Notes under the pieces: model-generated | Seen by the model: only the letters and a program-made list of their open reading frames with translations | Database searches by the model: none | What the model was told of the DNA's origin: nothing | Assembly: GCF_036026595.1 (NCBI RefSeq) | Contig: NZ_JARZFX010000008.1 | Location: 86,420 to 150,419 of the forward strand | Length of the DNA: 64,000 nt | Reading direction: 5' to 3' | Origin: Virgibacillus_P tibetensis | Lineage (GTDB): Bacteria > Bacillota > Bacilli > Bacillales > Amphibacillaceae | In this document: positions 52,119 to 59,445 of the stretch, in pieces | How positions within the stretch are numbered: the stretch's first letter is position 1 | How the letters are laid out: every line of letters starts with the position of its first letter | Translations under genes and position numbers: made by a program

Positions 52119-52375
52119 ATTACGATACCCAAGTGAAAAATAGAATGAAGCGAATTGAAGGACAGGTTAGAGGCTTACTGAAAATGATGGAAGAAGAAAA
52201 AGACTGTCGTGAAGTAGTAACCCAAATGTCTGCCGTAAGAAGTGCTATGGATCGTACTGCAGCGTTAATTGTCAGTACAAATCTGGAACAATGCATTCGA
52301 GAAGAGAAAGAGAATGGAAGTAGTTCTGAGGACCTTATTAAAGAAGCAGTTGGCTTACTTGTTAAGAGTCGATAA
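52115..52375 (+). CDS. cstR: CstR-type persulfide-sensing repressor (CsoR/YrkD family)
   Basis: This 86-residue all-helical protein belongs to the CsoR family (RMKRIEGQVRGLLKMMEEEKD). Copper-sensing CsoR has a Cys-His-Cys set. Here the two cysteines are present (EKDCREV and NLEQC), but the histidine four residues before the second cysteine is asparagine, as in CstR, which senses persulfides and polysulfides. ATG 52115 follows AAGGAG by eight bases; the GTG at 52106 overlaps that site. Three matching operators lie upstream of the sulfur genes in this window, consistent with autoregulation and control of the module. Confidence 0.9.
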   Translation: MNYDTQVKNRMKRIEGQVRGLLKMMEEEKDCREVVTQMSAVRSAMDRTAALIVSTNLEQCIREEKENGSSSEDLIKEAVGLLVKSR

Positions 52376-52413
52376 GCAGTTGACAAATAGGTTTTTAGAA
52401 TTTAGGATAAGAA

Positions 52414-52450
52414 GCGGGTTATGTGAAATAGAAGTAACCCTATTTTTTTA
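52414..52450 (+). terminator. Terminator after cstR
   Basis: GGGTTA (52416-52421) pairs with TAACCC (52435-52440) around a 13-base loop, followed by TATTTTTTT. Confidence 0.7.
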
Positions 52451-52459
52451 AGTAATAAA

Positions 52460-52475
52460 ATACCCATACTGGTAT
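52460..52475 (+). promoter_or_regulatory. CstR-type operator before the DsrE-like gene
   Basis: ATACCCATACTGGTAT matches ATACCC-N4-GGGTAT with one mismatch, 51 bases before the start of the DsrE-like gene. Confidence 0.8.
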
Positions 52476-52526
52476 ACGTGTTATTGATAACGTTAATTAA
52501 TTATAAAAAGAAAAGGGGAAATCGAA

Positions 52527-53006
52527 ATGTCTGAAAAGAAAAAGACCACAATTGTATTATTTAGTGGAGAGTACGATAAAGCAATGGCTTCGTACATTAT
52601 CGCCAACGGAGCTGCAGCTTATGACCATGAAGTAACCATTTTTCATACGTTCTGGGGTTTAAATGCACTTCGAAAGAACGAACCTGTATCACTTAAGAAA
52701 GGTTTCATGGAAAAGATGTTTGGGAAAATGATGCCTAGAGGCGTCGATAAAATGGGCCTTTCCAAGATGAATTATTTAGGAATGGGGCCAAAAATGATTA
52801 AAGGCGTCATGAAAAAGCATAATGCAATGACTCTACCTCAATTAGTAGAAATGGCTCAGGAACAAGATGTAAAACTGATCGCTTGTACCATGACAATGGA
52901 TTTGCTGGGATTACAAAAAGAAGAACTGCTTGATGATATTGTTTATGCAGGTGTTGCAGCATATATTGGTGAAGCGGAAGAGGGAAATGTAAACTTATTT
53001 ATTTAG
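52527..53006 (+). CDS. yrkE: DsrE/DsrF/DrsH-like family protein (YrkE-like)
   Basis: This 159-residue cytoplasmic protein matches the DsrE2-type group (B. subtilis YrkE). It has an N-terminal strand KTTIVLFSGEYDKAMASYI, a loop with VTIFHTFWGLNALRK, the Met/Lys-rich insertion MEKMFGKMMPRG and the conserved cysteine in LIACTMTMDLLG. These proteins are thought to carry persulfide sulfur between sulfurtransferases. AAAAGGGG precedes the ATG. It has its own CstR operator upstream and a repeat hairpin downstream. Confidence 0.9.
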   Translation: MSEKKKTTIVLFSGEYDKAMASYIIANGAAAYDHEVTIFHTFWGLNALRKNEPVSLKKGFMEKMFGKMMPRGVDKMGLSKMNYLGMGPKMIKGVMKKHNAMTLPQLVEMAQEQDVKLIACTMTMDLLGLQKEELLDDIVYAGVAAYIGEAEEGNVNLFI

Positions 53007-53042
53007 CAGTAAAGAAAGTATAACCATATTTCTTTCTGCATA

Positions 53043-53090
53043 AGTGCAACTAAGGCATCGCCCAAAGGCTTGGCGAATGCCAAGTTTTCT
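53043..53090 (+). repeat. Dispersed repeat with hairpin (forward copy)
   Basis: AGTGCAACTAAGG followed by CCCAAAGGCTTGGCGAATGCC ends in a hairpin CTTGGC-GAAT-GCCAAG and a T run, so it can end the DsrE transcript. An inverted relative lies at 57249-57294, on the other side of the sulfur cluster. Confidence 0.7.
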
Positions 53091-53110
53091 AAAATTTTTT
53101 AGGTTATATT

Positions 53111-53126
53111 ATACCCATACCCGTAT
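53111..53126 (+). promoter_or_regulatory. CstR-type operator before the rhodanese operon
   Basis: ATACCCATACCCGTAT matches ATACCC-N4-GGGTAT with one mismatch, 65 bases before the rhodanese start. It probably controls the genes from 53192 onward. Confidence 0.8.
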
Positions 53127-53191
53127 ATTGCAACAATAATTAATTATGAGTAGGGGAATTTAATAGTGAATTATTTAGGAGGGAAAGAGTT

Positions 53192-53494
53192 ATGAAAGAT
53201 ATTACAACAAAGGAACTAGAACAAAAAGTGAAAAACGGGGAACAAGTTAGCATTATTGATGTTCGTGAGGATGACGAGGTAGCAGGAGGAAAGATTCCAG
53301 GCGCAAAACATATCCGTTTAAGTGAAATTCCAGAGAGATTGGATGAAATAGAAAAAGATCAACATCATTATATGATTTGCCGTTCTGGTGGTAGAAGTGG
53401 AAGAGCATGCGAGTTTCTAATCGAACAAGGATATGATGTAACCAATATTGCTGGTGGCATGCTGGTCTGGGAAGAAGAAGTAGAGAAAAAATAA
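53192..53494 (+). CDS. Single-domain rhodanese sulfurtransferase
   Basis: This 100-residue protein is one rhodanese domain: VSIIDVREDDEVAGGKIPGA near the N-terminus, the active-site loop MICRSGGRSGRAC with the catalytic cysteine at about residue 62, and the closing NIAGGMLVWEEEV. It moves sulfane sulfur from a persulfide donor to an acceptor. GGAGGG precedes the ATG. It is first of an operon running through yrkF, yrkH and beyond, and is preceded by a CstR operator. Confidence 0.93.
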   Translation: MKDITTKELEQKVKNGEQVSIIDVREDDEVAGGKIPGAKHIRLSEIPERLDEIEKDQHHYMICRSGGRSGRACEFLIEQGYDVTNIAGGMLVWEEEVEKK

Positions 53495-53506
53495 GGAGGA
53501 GTTTAC

Positions 53507-54079
53507 ATGGGTATTACTGCCAATGAATTTTTGGATGCAAAAGGATTGGCGTGTCCAATGCCGATTGTTAAGACAAAGAAAGCTATTACAAACCTGGAAC
53601 CAGGTCAAGTAATCGAGGTTCAAGCCACTGATAAAGGATCTACAGCAGATATGAAAGCATGGGCAGACAGTTCTGGTCATCAATACCTTGGAACTGTCGA
53701 TGATGGCGATGTATTAAAGCATTATTTAAGAAAAGCAAATGAAGATGAACTGAAAAATGAAACGAAACACGAAAATGTGATAGATCTGGAAGAGCTCCTT
53801 AGCAAAATAGATGGGGAAGAAAATATTTCTATCATTGATGTGCGCGAACCAGCTGAATTTGCATTTGGACATATTCCTGGAGCAGTAAATATACCCCTTG
53901 GGGAATTGGAAGATAAACTTGAGGAAATAGATGAAAATAAAGAACATCATATCGTTTGCCGCACAGGCAACCGCAGCGACTTAGCTGCAAAAAAAATGAG
54001 TGAAAAGGGCTTTGCAAACGTGAAGAACGTCGTCCCTGGTATGTCTGGGTGGGATGGACCAAGTGATAAATTTTATTAA
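53507..54079 (+). CDS. yrkF: TusA-rhodanese fusion protein (YrkF-like)
   Basis: This 190-residue protein joins an N-terminal TusA domain (LDAKGLACPMPIVKTKKAI, cysteine in CPMP at about residue 18) to a C-terminal rhodanese domain (SIIDVREPAEFAFGHIPGA, active-site loop IVCRTGNRSDLA). The fusion lets sulfur pass from rhodanese to TusA within one chain, as in B. subtilis YrkF. Both active cysteines are present. AAGGAGG precedes the ATG. It sits between a stand-alone rhodanese and the persulfide dioxygenase fusion. Confidence 0.93.
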   Translation: MGITANEFLDAKGLACPMPIVKTKKAITNLEPGQVIEVQATDKGSTADMKAWADSSGHQYLGTVDDGDVLKHYLRKANEDELKNETKHENVIDLEELLSKIDGEENISIIDVREPAEFAFGHIPGAVNIPLGELEDKLEEIDENKEHHIVCRTGNRSDLAAKKMSEKGFANVKNVVPGMSGWDGPSDKFY

Positions 54080-54107
54080 CATTTTAATCAAGGAGGGGAA
54101 AGGAAAA

Positions 54108-55235
54108 ATGAAAGTGATGACATCAAAAGAACTTGGAAGCAGAATTGTAAAACAGAAAAAAACATTAATCCTGGACGTTCGAAATACAGATGAATTTGAT
54201 GATTGGAAAATCGAAGGCGGTATAGTGGAAGTGATTAACGAACCCTACTTTAATTTGCTTGATGGTGTGGATCCAGTTGCCCAAAAGCTAACCAAAGACC
54301 AAGAGATCATCGTAGTCTGTGCAAAAGGCGGCTCATCAGAGATGGTAGCCGAACTACTGGAGGAAGCAGGTTTCACCAATGTTTATAATTTAGAAGGTGG
54401 GATGAGAGCTTGGAGCGAACATTTAGAGCCAGTAAAAATTGCCGATTTAAAAGAAGGCGGTAGTCTATACCAATTCGTTCGCTTAGGAAAAGGTTGTCTT
54501 TCATACTTCGTTGAATCAAATGGTGAAGCAGCAATTGTGGATACTGCTCGCATGACAGATGTATATGAAAAATTTGCAAAAGAACAAGGTGTAAAAATCA
54601 AACACTTAATTGATACACACTTACACGCAGATCACATTTCTGGCGGACGTAATCTTGCAGAGAGAGTAGGAGGTACGTATCATTTACCTCCTAAAGATGC
54701 AGATGAAGTAATGTTTAAATACGCCCCACTTGAAGAGGGAAATGATATTATCGTGGGAAATTCGGCTGTAAAAGTACAGCCGGTATATTCTCCTGGGCAC
54801 ACGGTTGGTAGTACTTCATTTATTATTGATGATACGTATTTATTAACAGGGGACATTCTATTTGTAAAATCAATTGGACGTCCTGACTTAGCTGGCAAAG
54901 CAGAAGACTGGGTTGGAGATCTTCGTAACACACTTTACAAGCGTTATAAAGAGTTATCCGATGATTTAATTGTACTTCCTGCACATTATTCATTTGCAGA
55001 AGAATTAGGAGAAGGTGGACGTGTATCCGCACGATTAGGTGATCTTTATGAAAGAAATGCTGGATTACAAGTAGACGATGAGAACGAATTCAGAAAAATG
55101 GTTACGGAAAATCTTCCGCCACAACCGAATGCATACCAGGAAATCCGTGAAACAAATATGGGAAAAATTAATCCAGAAACAGATATACAAAAAGAAATGG
55201 AAACAGGCCCAAACCGTTGTGCGGTTGAAGGCTGA
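54108..55235 (+). CDS. yrkH: Rhodanese-persulfide dioxygenase fusion (YrkH/CstB-like)
   Basis: Residues 1-110 are a rhodanese domain (TLILDVRNTDEFDDWKIEGG, active-site loop VVCAKGGSSEMVAELL). Residues 125-375 are a metallo-beta-lactamase-fold persulfide dioxygenase (DTHLHADHISGGRN, metal ligands HxHxDH, then SPGHTVGS and LTGDILF). The pair oxidises glutathione-like persulfides and converts the sulfur to sulfite or thiosulfate. In Staphylococcus CstB the order is reversed, with the dioxygenase first; this order is that of B. subtilis YrkH. I use ATG 54108 after AGGAGG; the longer frame overlaps the yrkF end. Confidence 0.92.
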   Translation: MKVMTSKELGSRIVKQKKTLILDVRNTDEFDDWKIEGGIVEVINEPYFNLLDGVDPVAQKLTKDQEIIVVCAKGGSSEMVAELLEEAGFTNVYNLEGGMRAWSEHLEPVKIADLKEGGSLYQFVRLGKGCLSYFVESNGEAAIVDTARMTDVYEKFAKEQGVKIKHLIDTHLHADHISGGRNLAERVGGTYHLPPKDADEVMFKYAPLEEGNDIIVGNSAVKVQPVYSPGHTVGSTSFIIDDTYLLTGDILFVKSIGRPDLAGKAEDWVGDLRNTLYKRYKELSDDLIVLPAHYSFAEELGEGGRVSARLGDLYERNAGLQVDDENEFRKMVTENLPPQPNAYQEIRETNMGKINPETDIQKEMETGPNRCAVEG

Positions 55236-55257
55236 AATATAAGAGGAGGATTTAAGG

Positions 55258-55485
55258 ATGGAATCAACTAAAGTATTAGACGCAAAGGGAATGGCATGTC
55301 CAATGCCAATAGTTAAAACAAAAAAAGCAATAGCTGAAATTAACGCTGGTGAAATTTTAGAAGTACATGCTACAGATAAGGGTTCTAAAAGCGACCTCAC
55401 AGCATGGGCTAAGTCTGGTGGACATGAATTGTTAAAAGATACAGAGGAGGGCGAGGTTTTTAAATTTTGGATTAAAAAAGGATAA
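55258..55485 (+). CDS. yrkI: TusA family sulfur carrier (YrkI-like)
   Basis: This 75-residue protein is a single TusA domain with the cysteine in GMACPMPIVKTKKAI, close to the N-terminal half of the yrkF product, so the two probably share an origin. It carries sulfur as a persulfide between rhodaneses and acceptors. GAGGAGG precedes the ATG. It lies between the dioxygenase fusion and a TauE/SafE exporter in one transcript. Confidence 0.93.
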   Translation: MESTKVLDAKGMACPMPIVKTKKAIAEINAGEILEVHATDKGSKSDLTAWAKSGGHELLKDTEEGEVFKFWIKKG

Positions 55486-55532
55486 TTGGAGACCGCGGAA
55501 GGGTCCCCTCTTAATACAGGGGGAAAACAAAA

Positions 55533-56315
55533 GTGGAATATAGTGTCATATTTGTCATTACCATCTTTATTATTGGTTTTATTGGTTCCTTAATATCTGG
55601 AATGGTAGGAATAGGTGGATCTATTATTAAATACCCGATGTTGTTATACATTCCTGCAATGCTCGGTTTTACAGCATTTACAGCCCATGAAGTCTCTGGT
55701 ATCAGCGCTATTCAGGTTTTGTTTGCAACAATTGGTGGAGTTTGGGCATATCGTAAAGGTGGCTATCTAAATAAAACCTTAATTATTTATATGGGAGTCA
55801 GCATCTTAATTGGTAGTTTCATCGGAGGTTACGGTTCCCGGCTTATGACTAGTGAAGGAATAAATTTTGTCTATGGGATGCTCGCCACGATTGCAGCAGT
55901 TATGATGTTCGTACCTAAAAAAGGGCTCGATGATATTCCACTGGATCAGGTTACCTTCAACAAATGGTTAGCAGCAGTACTTGCATTCATTGTCGGTGTA
56001 GGAGCTGGTATTGTAGGCGCAGCTGGTGCATTTATATTAGTGCCAATTATGCTAATTGTATTGAAGATACCAACACGAATGACAATTGCTACCTCATTAG
56101 CAATTACATTCATATCATCAATTGGTGCCACTACTGGAAAGCTCCTGACAGGACAGGTTTTGTTTGTTCCTGCTGCTGTCATGATTGCTGCAAGTTTGAT
56201 TGCAGCCCCGATTGGTGCGAAATATGGACAAAAAATAAATACAAAAAGTTTGCAATGGATATTGGCAATATTAATTTTAGGTACTGCAATAAAAATTTGG
56301 GCAGACTTTTTCTAG
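55533..56315 (+). CDS. yrkJ: TauE/SafE family sulfite exporter (YrkJ-like)
   Basis: This 260-residue protein has eight membrane helices and the TauE/SafE repeats GSLISGMVGIGGSIIKYPML in the first half and GVGAGIVGAAGAFILVPIML in the second. Such proteins export sulfite or organosulfonates, so it likely removes the sulfite made by the dioxygenase. The start is GTG 55533 after AGGGGG. It is followed by an anchored rhodanese 11 bases later. Confidence 0.92.
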   Translation: MEYSVIFVITIFIIGFIGSLISGMVGIGGSIIKYPMLLYIPAMLGFTAFTAHEVSGISAIQVLFATIGGVWAYRKGGYLNKTLIIYMGVSILIGSFIGGYGSRLMTSEGINFVYGMLATIAAVMMFVPKKGLDDIPLDQVTFNKWLAAVLAFIVGVGAGIVGAAGAFILVPIMLIVLKIPTRMTIATSLAITFISSIGATTGKLLTGQVLFVPAAVMIAASLIAAPIGAKYGQKINTKSLQWILAILILGTAIKIWADFF

Positions 56316-56326
56316 GGGGAAGTTAA

Positions 56327-56686
56327 ATGGAAGTAGTACAATGGATTATTATTATTTTTGCAGTAGCTTTTATTATAAATCGATTTATACCTGCAAAGGG
56401 TGTAACTAATATAACTGTTCAGGAGGCAAAGAATAAAATTAAAGATAAAAACATACAGTTTGTTGACGTGAGAACGCAAGGTGAATACAAATCAAATCAT
56501 CGTAAACCATTTAAGAATATTCCCCTTTCACATGTCGCTCAAAAATCTGGTGAGTTAGATAAAGATAAGGAAGTAGTCATCATTTGTCAAAGTGGAATGA
56601 GAAGCATGAAAGTAGCAAAAATCCTAAAGAAACAAGGTTTTGAAAAAGTCGCCAATGTTAAAGGTGGCATGGGTGCCTGGGTCTGA
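56327..56686 (+). CDS. Membrane-anchored rhodanese
   Basis: This 119-residue protein has an N-terminal membrane helix (about residues 4-20) and a rhodanese domain with IQFVDVRTQGEYKSNHR and the active-site loop IICQSGMRSMK, cysteine present. Its layout matches the cysteine-less protein at 51759, so the two look like an active and an inactive version of one design. GGGGGAAG precedes the ATG. It ends the yrk-type transcript or leads into the DUF302 gene. Confidence 0.9.
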   Translation: MEVVQWIIIIFAVAFIINRFIPAKGVTNITVQEAKNKIKDKNIQFVDVRTQGEYKSNHRKPFKNIPLSHVAQKSGELDKDKEVVIICQSGMRSMKVAKILKKQGFEKVANVKGGMGAWV

Positions 56687-56777
56687 AAGTGAATAGTGAT
56701 CTGTTAATTCAAATTTGACATTAGTAATGGACTATCAGCTAAGTAAGTTAGCAACTAAACAAAGGAGATGAGTTCAT

Positions 56778-57167
56778 ATGTTTCATTATACAGTTGAAAC
56801 TGACAAAACAATGGAAGAAGCAATTCAATCCCTTGAAGCTAGTTTAAAGGAAGAGAAATTTGGAGTACTGTGGCAGTTTGATATTAAGGAAACACTACAG
56901 AAAAAAGGGTTTGACTTCGATCAGCCATACCTTGTTCTAGAAGTGTGTAATCCAAAAGAAGCACAGCGTGTTTTATCTGAGAATCAACTGGTAGGTTACT
57001 TCCTGCCCTGCAAAATAGTTGTTTATGAAGATAAAGTTTCTGGAAAGACAAAAATAGGAATGCCAAGACCGACAGCATTAATCCAAATGGTAAATGAAGG
57101 CGACCTGAACGATTTTGCTGCAGATATTGAAGATAGGTTAATAGCCTGTATAGATAATAGTATTTAA
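56778..57167 (+). CDS. DUF302 family protein
   Basis: This 129-residue soluble protein matches DUF302: TMEEAIQSLEASLKEEKFGVLWQFD, LVLEVCNPKEAQRVL and the conserved FLPCKIVVYED with PCKIVVY typical of the family. The family is often found with sulfur or heavy-metal stress genes and with rhodaneses; the reaction is unknown. AAAGGAG precedes the ATG. It lies 90 bases after the anchored rhodanese with no terminator seen, so it may be the last member of the sulfur module. Confidence 0.88.
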   Translation: MFHYTVETDKTMEEAIQSLEASLKEEKFGVLWQFDIKETLQKKGFDFDQPYLVLEVCNPKEAQRVLSENQLVGYFLPCKIVVYEDKVSGKTKIGMPRPTALIQMVNEGDLNDFAADIEDRLIACIDNSI

Positions 57168-57248
57168 TATGGTTTAGTTCAAAACTGTTTTCTAGAAGAA
57201 TGTGACATTGGTTATTTTCCCACAGAAATATGTTGTGTTGTTCATAGG

Positions 57249-57294
57249 AAACCGGGCGTTCGCCAAGTCTTTGGGTTAATACCTTAGTTGCACT
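57249..57294 (-). repeat. Dispersed repeat (inverted copy)
   Basis: Read on the minus strand it gives AGTGCAACTAAGG, CCCAAAGACTTGGCGAA and CGCCC, close to 53043-53090. The two copies bracket the yrk-type operon in opposite orientation. Confidence 0.65.
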
Positions 57295-57373
57295 AATCAT
57301 GCTTTTTTATATGCCAACTGCTTAATCTTAATTTGCAGTTGATAGAAAATGCTACATCGTACGCCACCGCTCT

Positions 57374-57479
57374 GGAAATACACTACGCTTTTCGCGGGCG
57401 GCTGGTGAGCTTCTTCATGCTGACGCATTTCAGAATCTCACCTATGCCTTTCCTCCCGCAGAAGTCTTCGTGTATTTCC
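57374..57479. repeat. Intergenic repeat with inverted ends
   Basis: GGAAATACACTACGC and GAAGTCTTCGTGTATTTCC form inverted ends around TTCGCGGGCGGCTGGTGAG and CCTCCCGCAG. I recall this pattern as a common Bacillaceae intergenic element. No gene is present from 57168 to 58316; this, the two following repeats and a terminator are what I see. Confidence 0.65.
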
Positions 57480-57565
57480 TCCGCTAGGCATTGTGCAATG
57501 TTATAAAAAATTCACTTAATGCTTTATAAATTTCGCTGTGGTCAGCCGACTCTTGCGGAAAGCAA

Positions 57566-57713
57566 CAAAGCTTTTCGGTGGGGCGAACCAAAGGTGCAGT
57601 CCCAAAGCTTTTCGGTGGGGCGAACCAAAGGTGCAGTCCCAAAGCTTTTCGGTGGGGCGAACCAAAGGTACAGCCCCAAAGCTTTTTGGTGGGACGATTA
57701 ATCCCAGTCCCTG
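57566..57713. repeat. 37-bp tandem repeat, three full units and a diverged fourth
   Basis: Units start at 57566, 57603, 57640 and 57677, each beginning CAAAGCTTTTCGGTGGGGCG. The first two are almost identical; the fourth has decayed. The period is not a multiple of three, so a coding role is unlikely. Confidence 0.9.
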
Positions 57714-57769
57714 CTAAAGACCCCACAGTAAAGCTCGGCAATATTAAATTGCACGAAGAAAATGCGGAT

Positions 57770-58010
57770 GTATTTTGAGGAATGTTGCATTCCCGCAGCT
57801 AAAAATTTAGGAAACCTCTATCAGCGGAGGCAGAATACGCAGACTCCTCGAAAATAAAAAGCTATTTTCTTCGTGCGAGGAATTTTCGCTGAAGCATTCC
57901 TTATCCTATGGGAACAGCACGTGTCCGAAGACCCCGGAAGAAGCGTTCTTTGCTTCTGAGGAGGCTAAGGCCGTGCCCATGGAAAGCGAAGTGTTCTGCC
58001 GAAGCGAATT
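57770..58010. repeat. Composite intergenic repeat related to 16323-16562
   Basis: The right half (57911-58008) is the inverted form of the middle of the 16.3-kb element, with GGGAACAGCACGTG, GCCGTGCCCAT and CGAAGTGTTCTGCCGAAGCG. The left half has its own inverted ends (GAATGTTGCATTCC, GAAGCATTCC). An ORF from 57973 runs out of this repeat and is not credible. Confidence 0.65.
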
Positions 58011-58118
58011 GAAGCACTATATCATCATCAGAAAGAGAAAAAGTGCCATGAAAGAGAAATTTCGTTACTTCGTCTTATATATAAATAGCGATCTATGGGA
58101 AATGGGTCAATTTCAAGG

Positions 58119-58155
58119 AACGGCAGAGTTATATTTTTTCCTCTGCCGTTTTTTT
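58119..58155 (+). terminator. Terminator in the repeat-rich gap
   Basis: AACGGCAGAG (58119-58128) and CTCTGCCGTT (58141-58150) pair perfectly and are followed by TTTTT. No complete gene precedes it, so it may end a lost or untranslated transcript. Confidence 0.8.
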
Positions 58156-58316
58156 GGGCTCAAGAAACCTTTTATGGCGGTTTTAGTCGGTCTTTATCTT
58201 CAGCGATGGTTAAAAGAAGAGGATTACTTCCTGAGTATTAAAGGTATCTGTATAGTATGAATAGAATAATGGATACAGGTGCCATTTATGCACCAATTTC
58301 AACGGAGGTGTCTTTC

Positions 58317-58787
58317 ATGGAGGAAACTATTTTTAGACATATGAAAAAGGTACGTGGTATTACGGAGCAGCAACTTAGCCAGATACCGGAAGAGCTGGCG
58401 GATAAAGTACCAGTGGGATTTAATAATAATATGAGATGGAATTTCGGGCATATTGCGTTAATTCAAGAAAAATTAGTATATGGGGTACGCAATGAGAAGA
58501 TGGAGGTTCCCGAAGCATTTTTTAATTTTTTTGGCCCCCGAACGAAGCCAGCTAATTGGAAAGGCACACCACCTTCCCTTACTGAAATAGCTACTGTGCT
58601 TTCAAATCAGAAGAAAAGAATAGAACTATCCCATTCTGGACTACTGGAGGAAGAACTTGCAGTGCCTTTTACAAATGGAATGGGACTAACCTTTTATACA
58701 ACTGGTGAAACACTCTTGTTCAGTTTCTACCATGAAGGAAGGCATTTAGAAACAATTAAAAGGATAGATCGTGCGCTTAAAGCCTAA
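58317..58787 (+). CDS. DinB family protein
   Basis: This 156-residue protein matches the DinB/YfiT four-helix fold, which binds a divalent metal through three histidines. Candidates are in MRWNFGHIALIQ and FYHEGRHLETIKRI. The family includes thiol-dependent transferases that use bacillithiol, but the reaction here is unknown. The start at 58317 has GGAGGTG upstream; the frame opens at 58257 without a site. It stands alone after the repeat-rich gap. Confidence 0.85.
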   Translation: MEETIFRHMKKVRGITEQQLSQIPEELADKVPVGFNNNMRWNFGHIALIQEKLVYGVRNEKMEVPEAFFNFFGPRTKPANWKGTPPSLTEIATVLSNQKKRIELSHSGLLEEELAVPFTNGMGLTFYTTGETLLFSFYHEGRHLETIKRIDRALKA

Positions 58788-58948
58788 TTACTTTTCAGGA
58801 GTCAATCCATGAGAAATGATGTATTACTTCAACCGGAAACTTTATTTACACCCATTTATGCACAATGCAATTATTCCTTCTGTATGAATTACAGCATATC
58901 GTTAAAAATACGTCTAAAGCTAATACATGAAAAAAGGAGGAATGTAGG

Positions 58949-59374
58949 ATGGAATTAACAGTAAACTGGAATAGAAAAATGGCTTTTTCTAGTGTAACTC
59001 CGTCAGGGCATGAAGTTATAATGGATGCAGCAGAAAGTGCTGGAGGAGAGAATTCAGGTGCAAGACCAACAGAATTACTTTTAAACGCGGTTGCAGGATG
59101 CACAGGAATTGATATTATTTTGATTTTGAAAAAAATGCGGTTAGAGCCACTTACTTTTACGATGGACATAAAGGGAGAACGTGCTGAAGATCATCCAAAA
59201 CGTTTTACACTGATTACTATTCATTATGCGTTGGAAGGAGATCTCCCTGAAGACAAGGTGATTCGAGCGATAAACCTATCGAAAGAAAAATATTGTTCTG
59301 TTTCACATACCTTGAGTGCCGAGATTGTGGTTACTTATTCGATAAACGATGTTCCAGGAAAACAAAAGATATAG
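58949..59374 (+). CDS. OsmC family protein
   Basis: This 141-residue protein has the OsmC fold with its two conserved cysteines in AVAGCTGIDIILILKK and YCSVSHTLS. OsmC-like proteins reduce organic hydroperoxides using thiols; some members have other roles. N-terminal ELTVNWNRKMAFSS and the central GGENSGARPTELLLNAV are typical. AAAGGAGG precedes the ATG. It may contribute to oxidative or sulfur stress defence, given the neighbourhood. Confidence 0.92.
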   Translation: MELTVNWNRKMAFSSVTPSGHEVIMDAAESAGGENSGARPTELLLNAVAGCTGIDIILILKKMRLEPLTFTMDIKGERAEDHPKRFTLITIHYALEGDLPEDKVIRAINLSKEKYCSVSHTLSAEIVVTYSINDVPGKQKI

Positions 59375-59404
59375 CTGGTTGATTAATCATGCAATAGATA
59401 GGAT

Positions 59405-59440
59405 GAGAAAAGGTGTGCAGAGGCTTGTACACCTTTTCTC
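59405..59440. terminator. Bidirectional terminator
   Basis: GAGAAAAGGTGT (59405-59416) pairs perfectly with ACACCTTTTCTC (59429-59440) between converging genes. Confidence 0.85.
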
Positions 59441-59445
59441 GCATG

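Noticed and set aside
57566..57713. 37-base repeats considered as a CRISPR
   Set aside because: Units abut directly with no spacers between them.
57484..57778. ORFs across the 37-base tandem repeat
   Set aside because: The repeat shifts frame every unit, so the open frames are accidental and carry repeated low-complexity sequence.
57973..58260. ORF of 95 codons in the repeat-rich gap
   Set aside because: It starts inside a composite repeat, spans a terminator hairpin and has no ribosome site or family resemblance.
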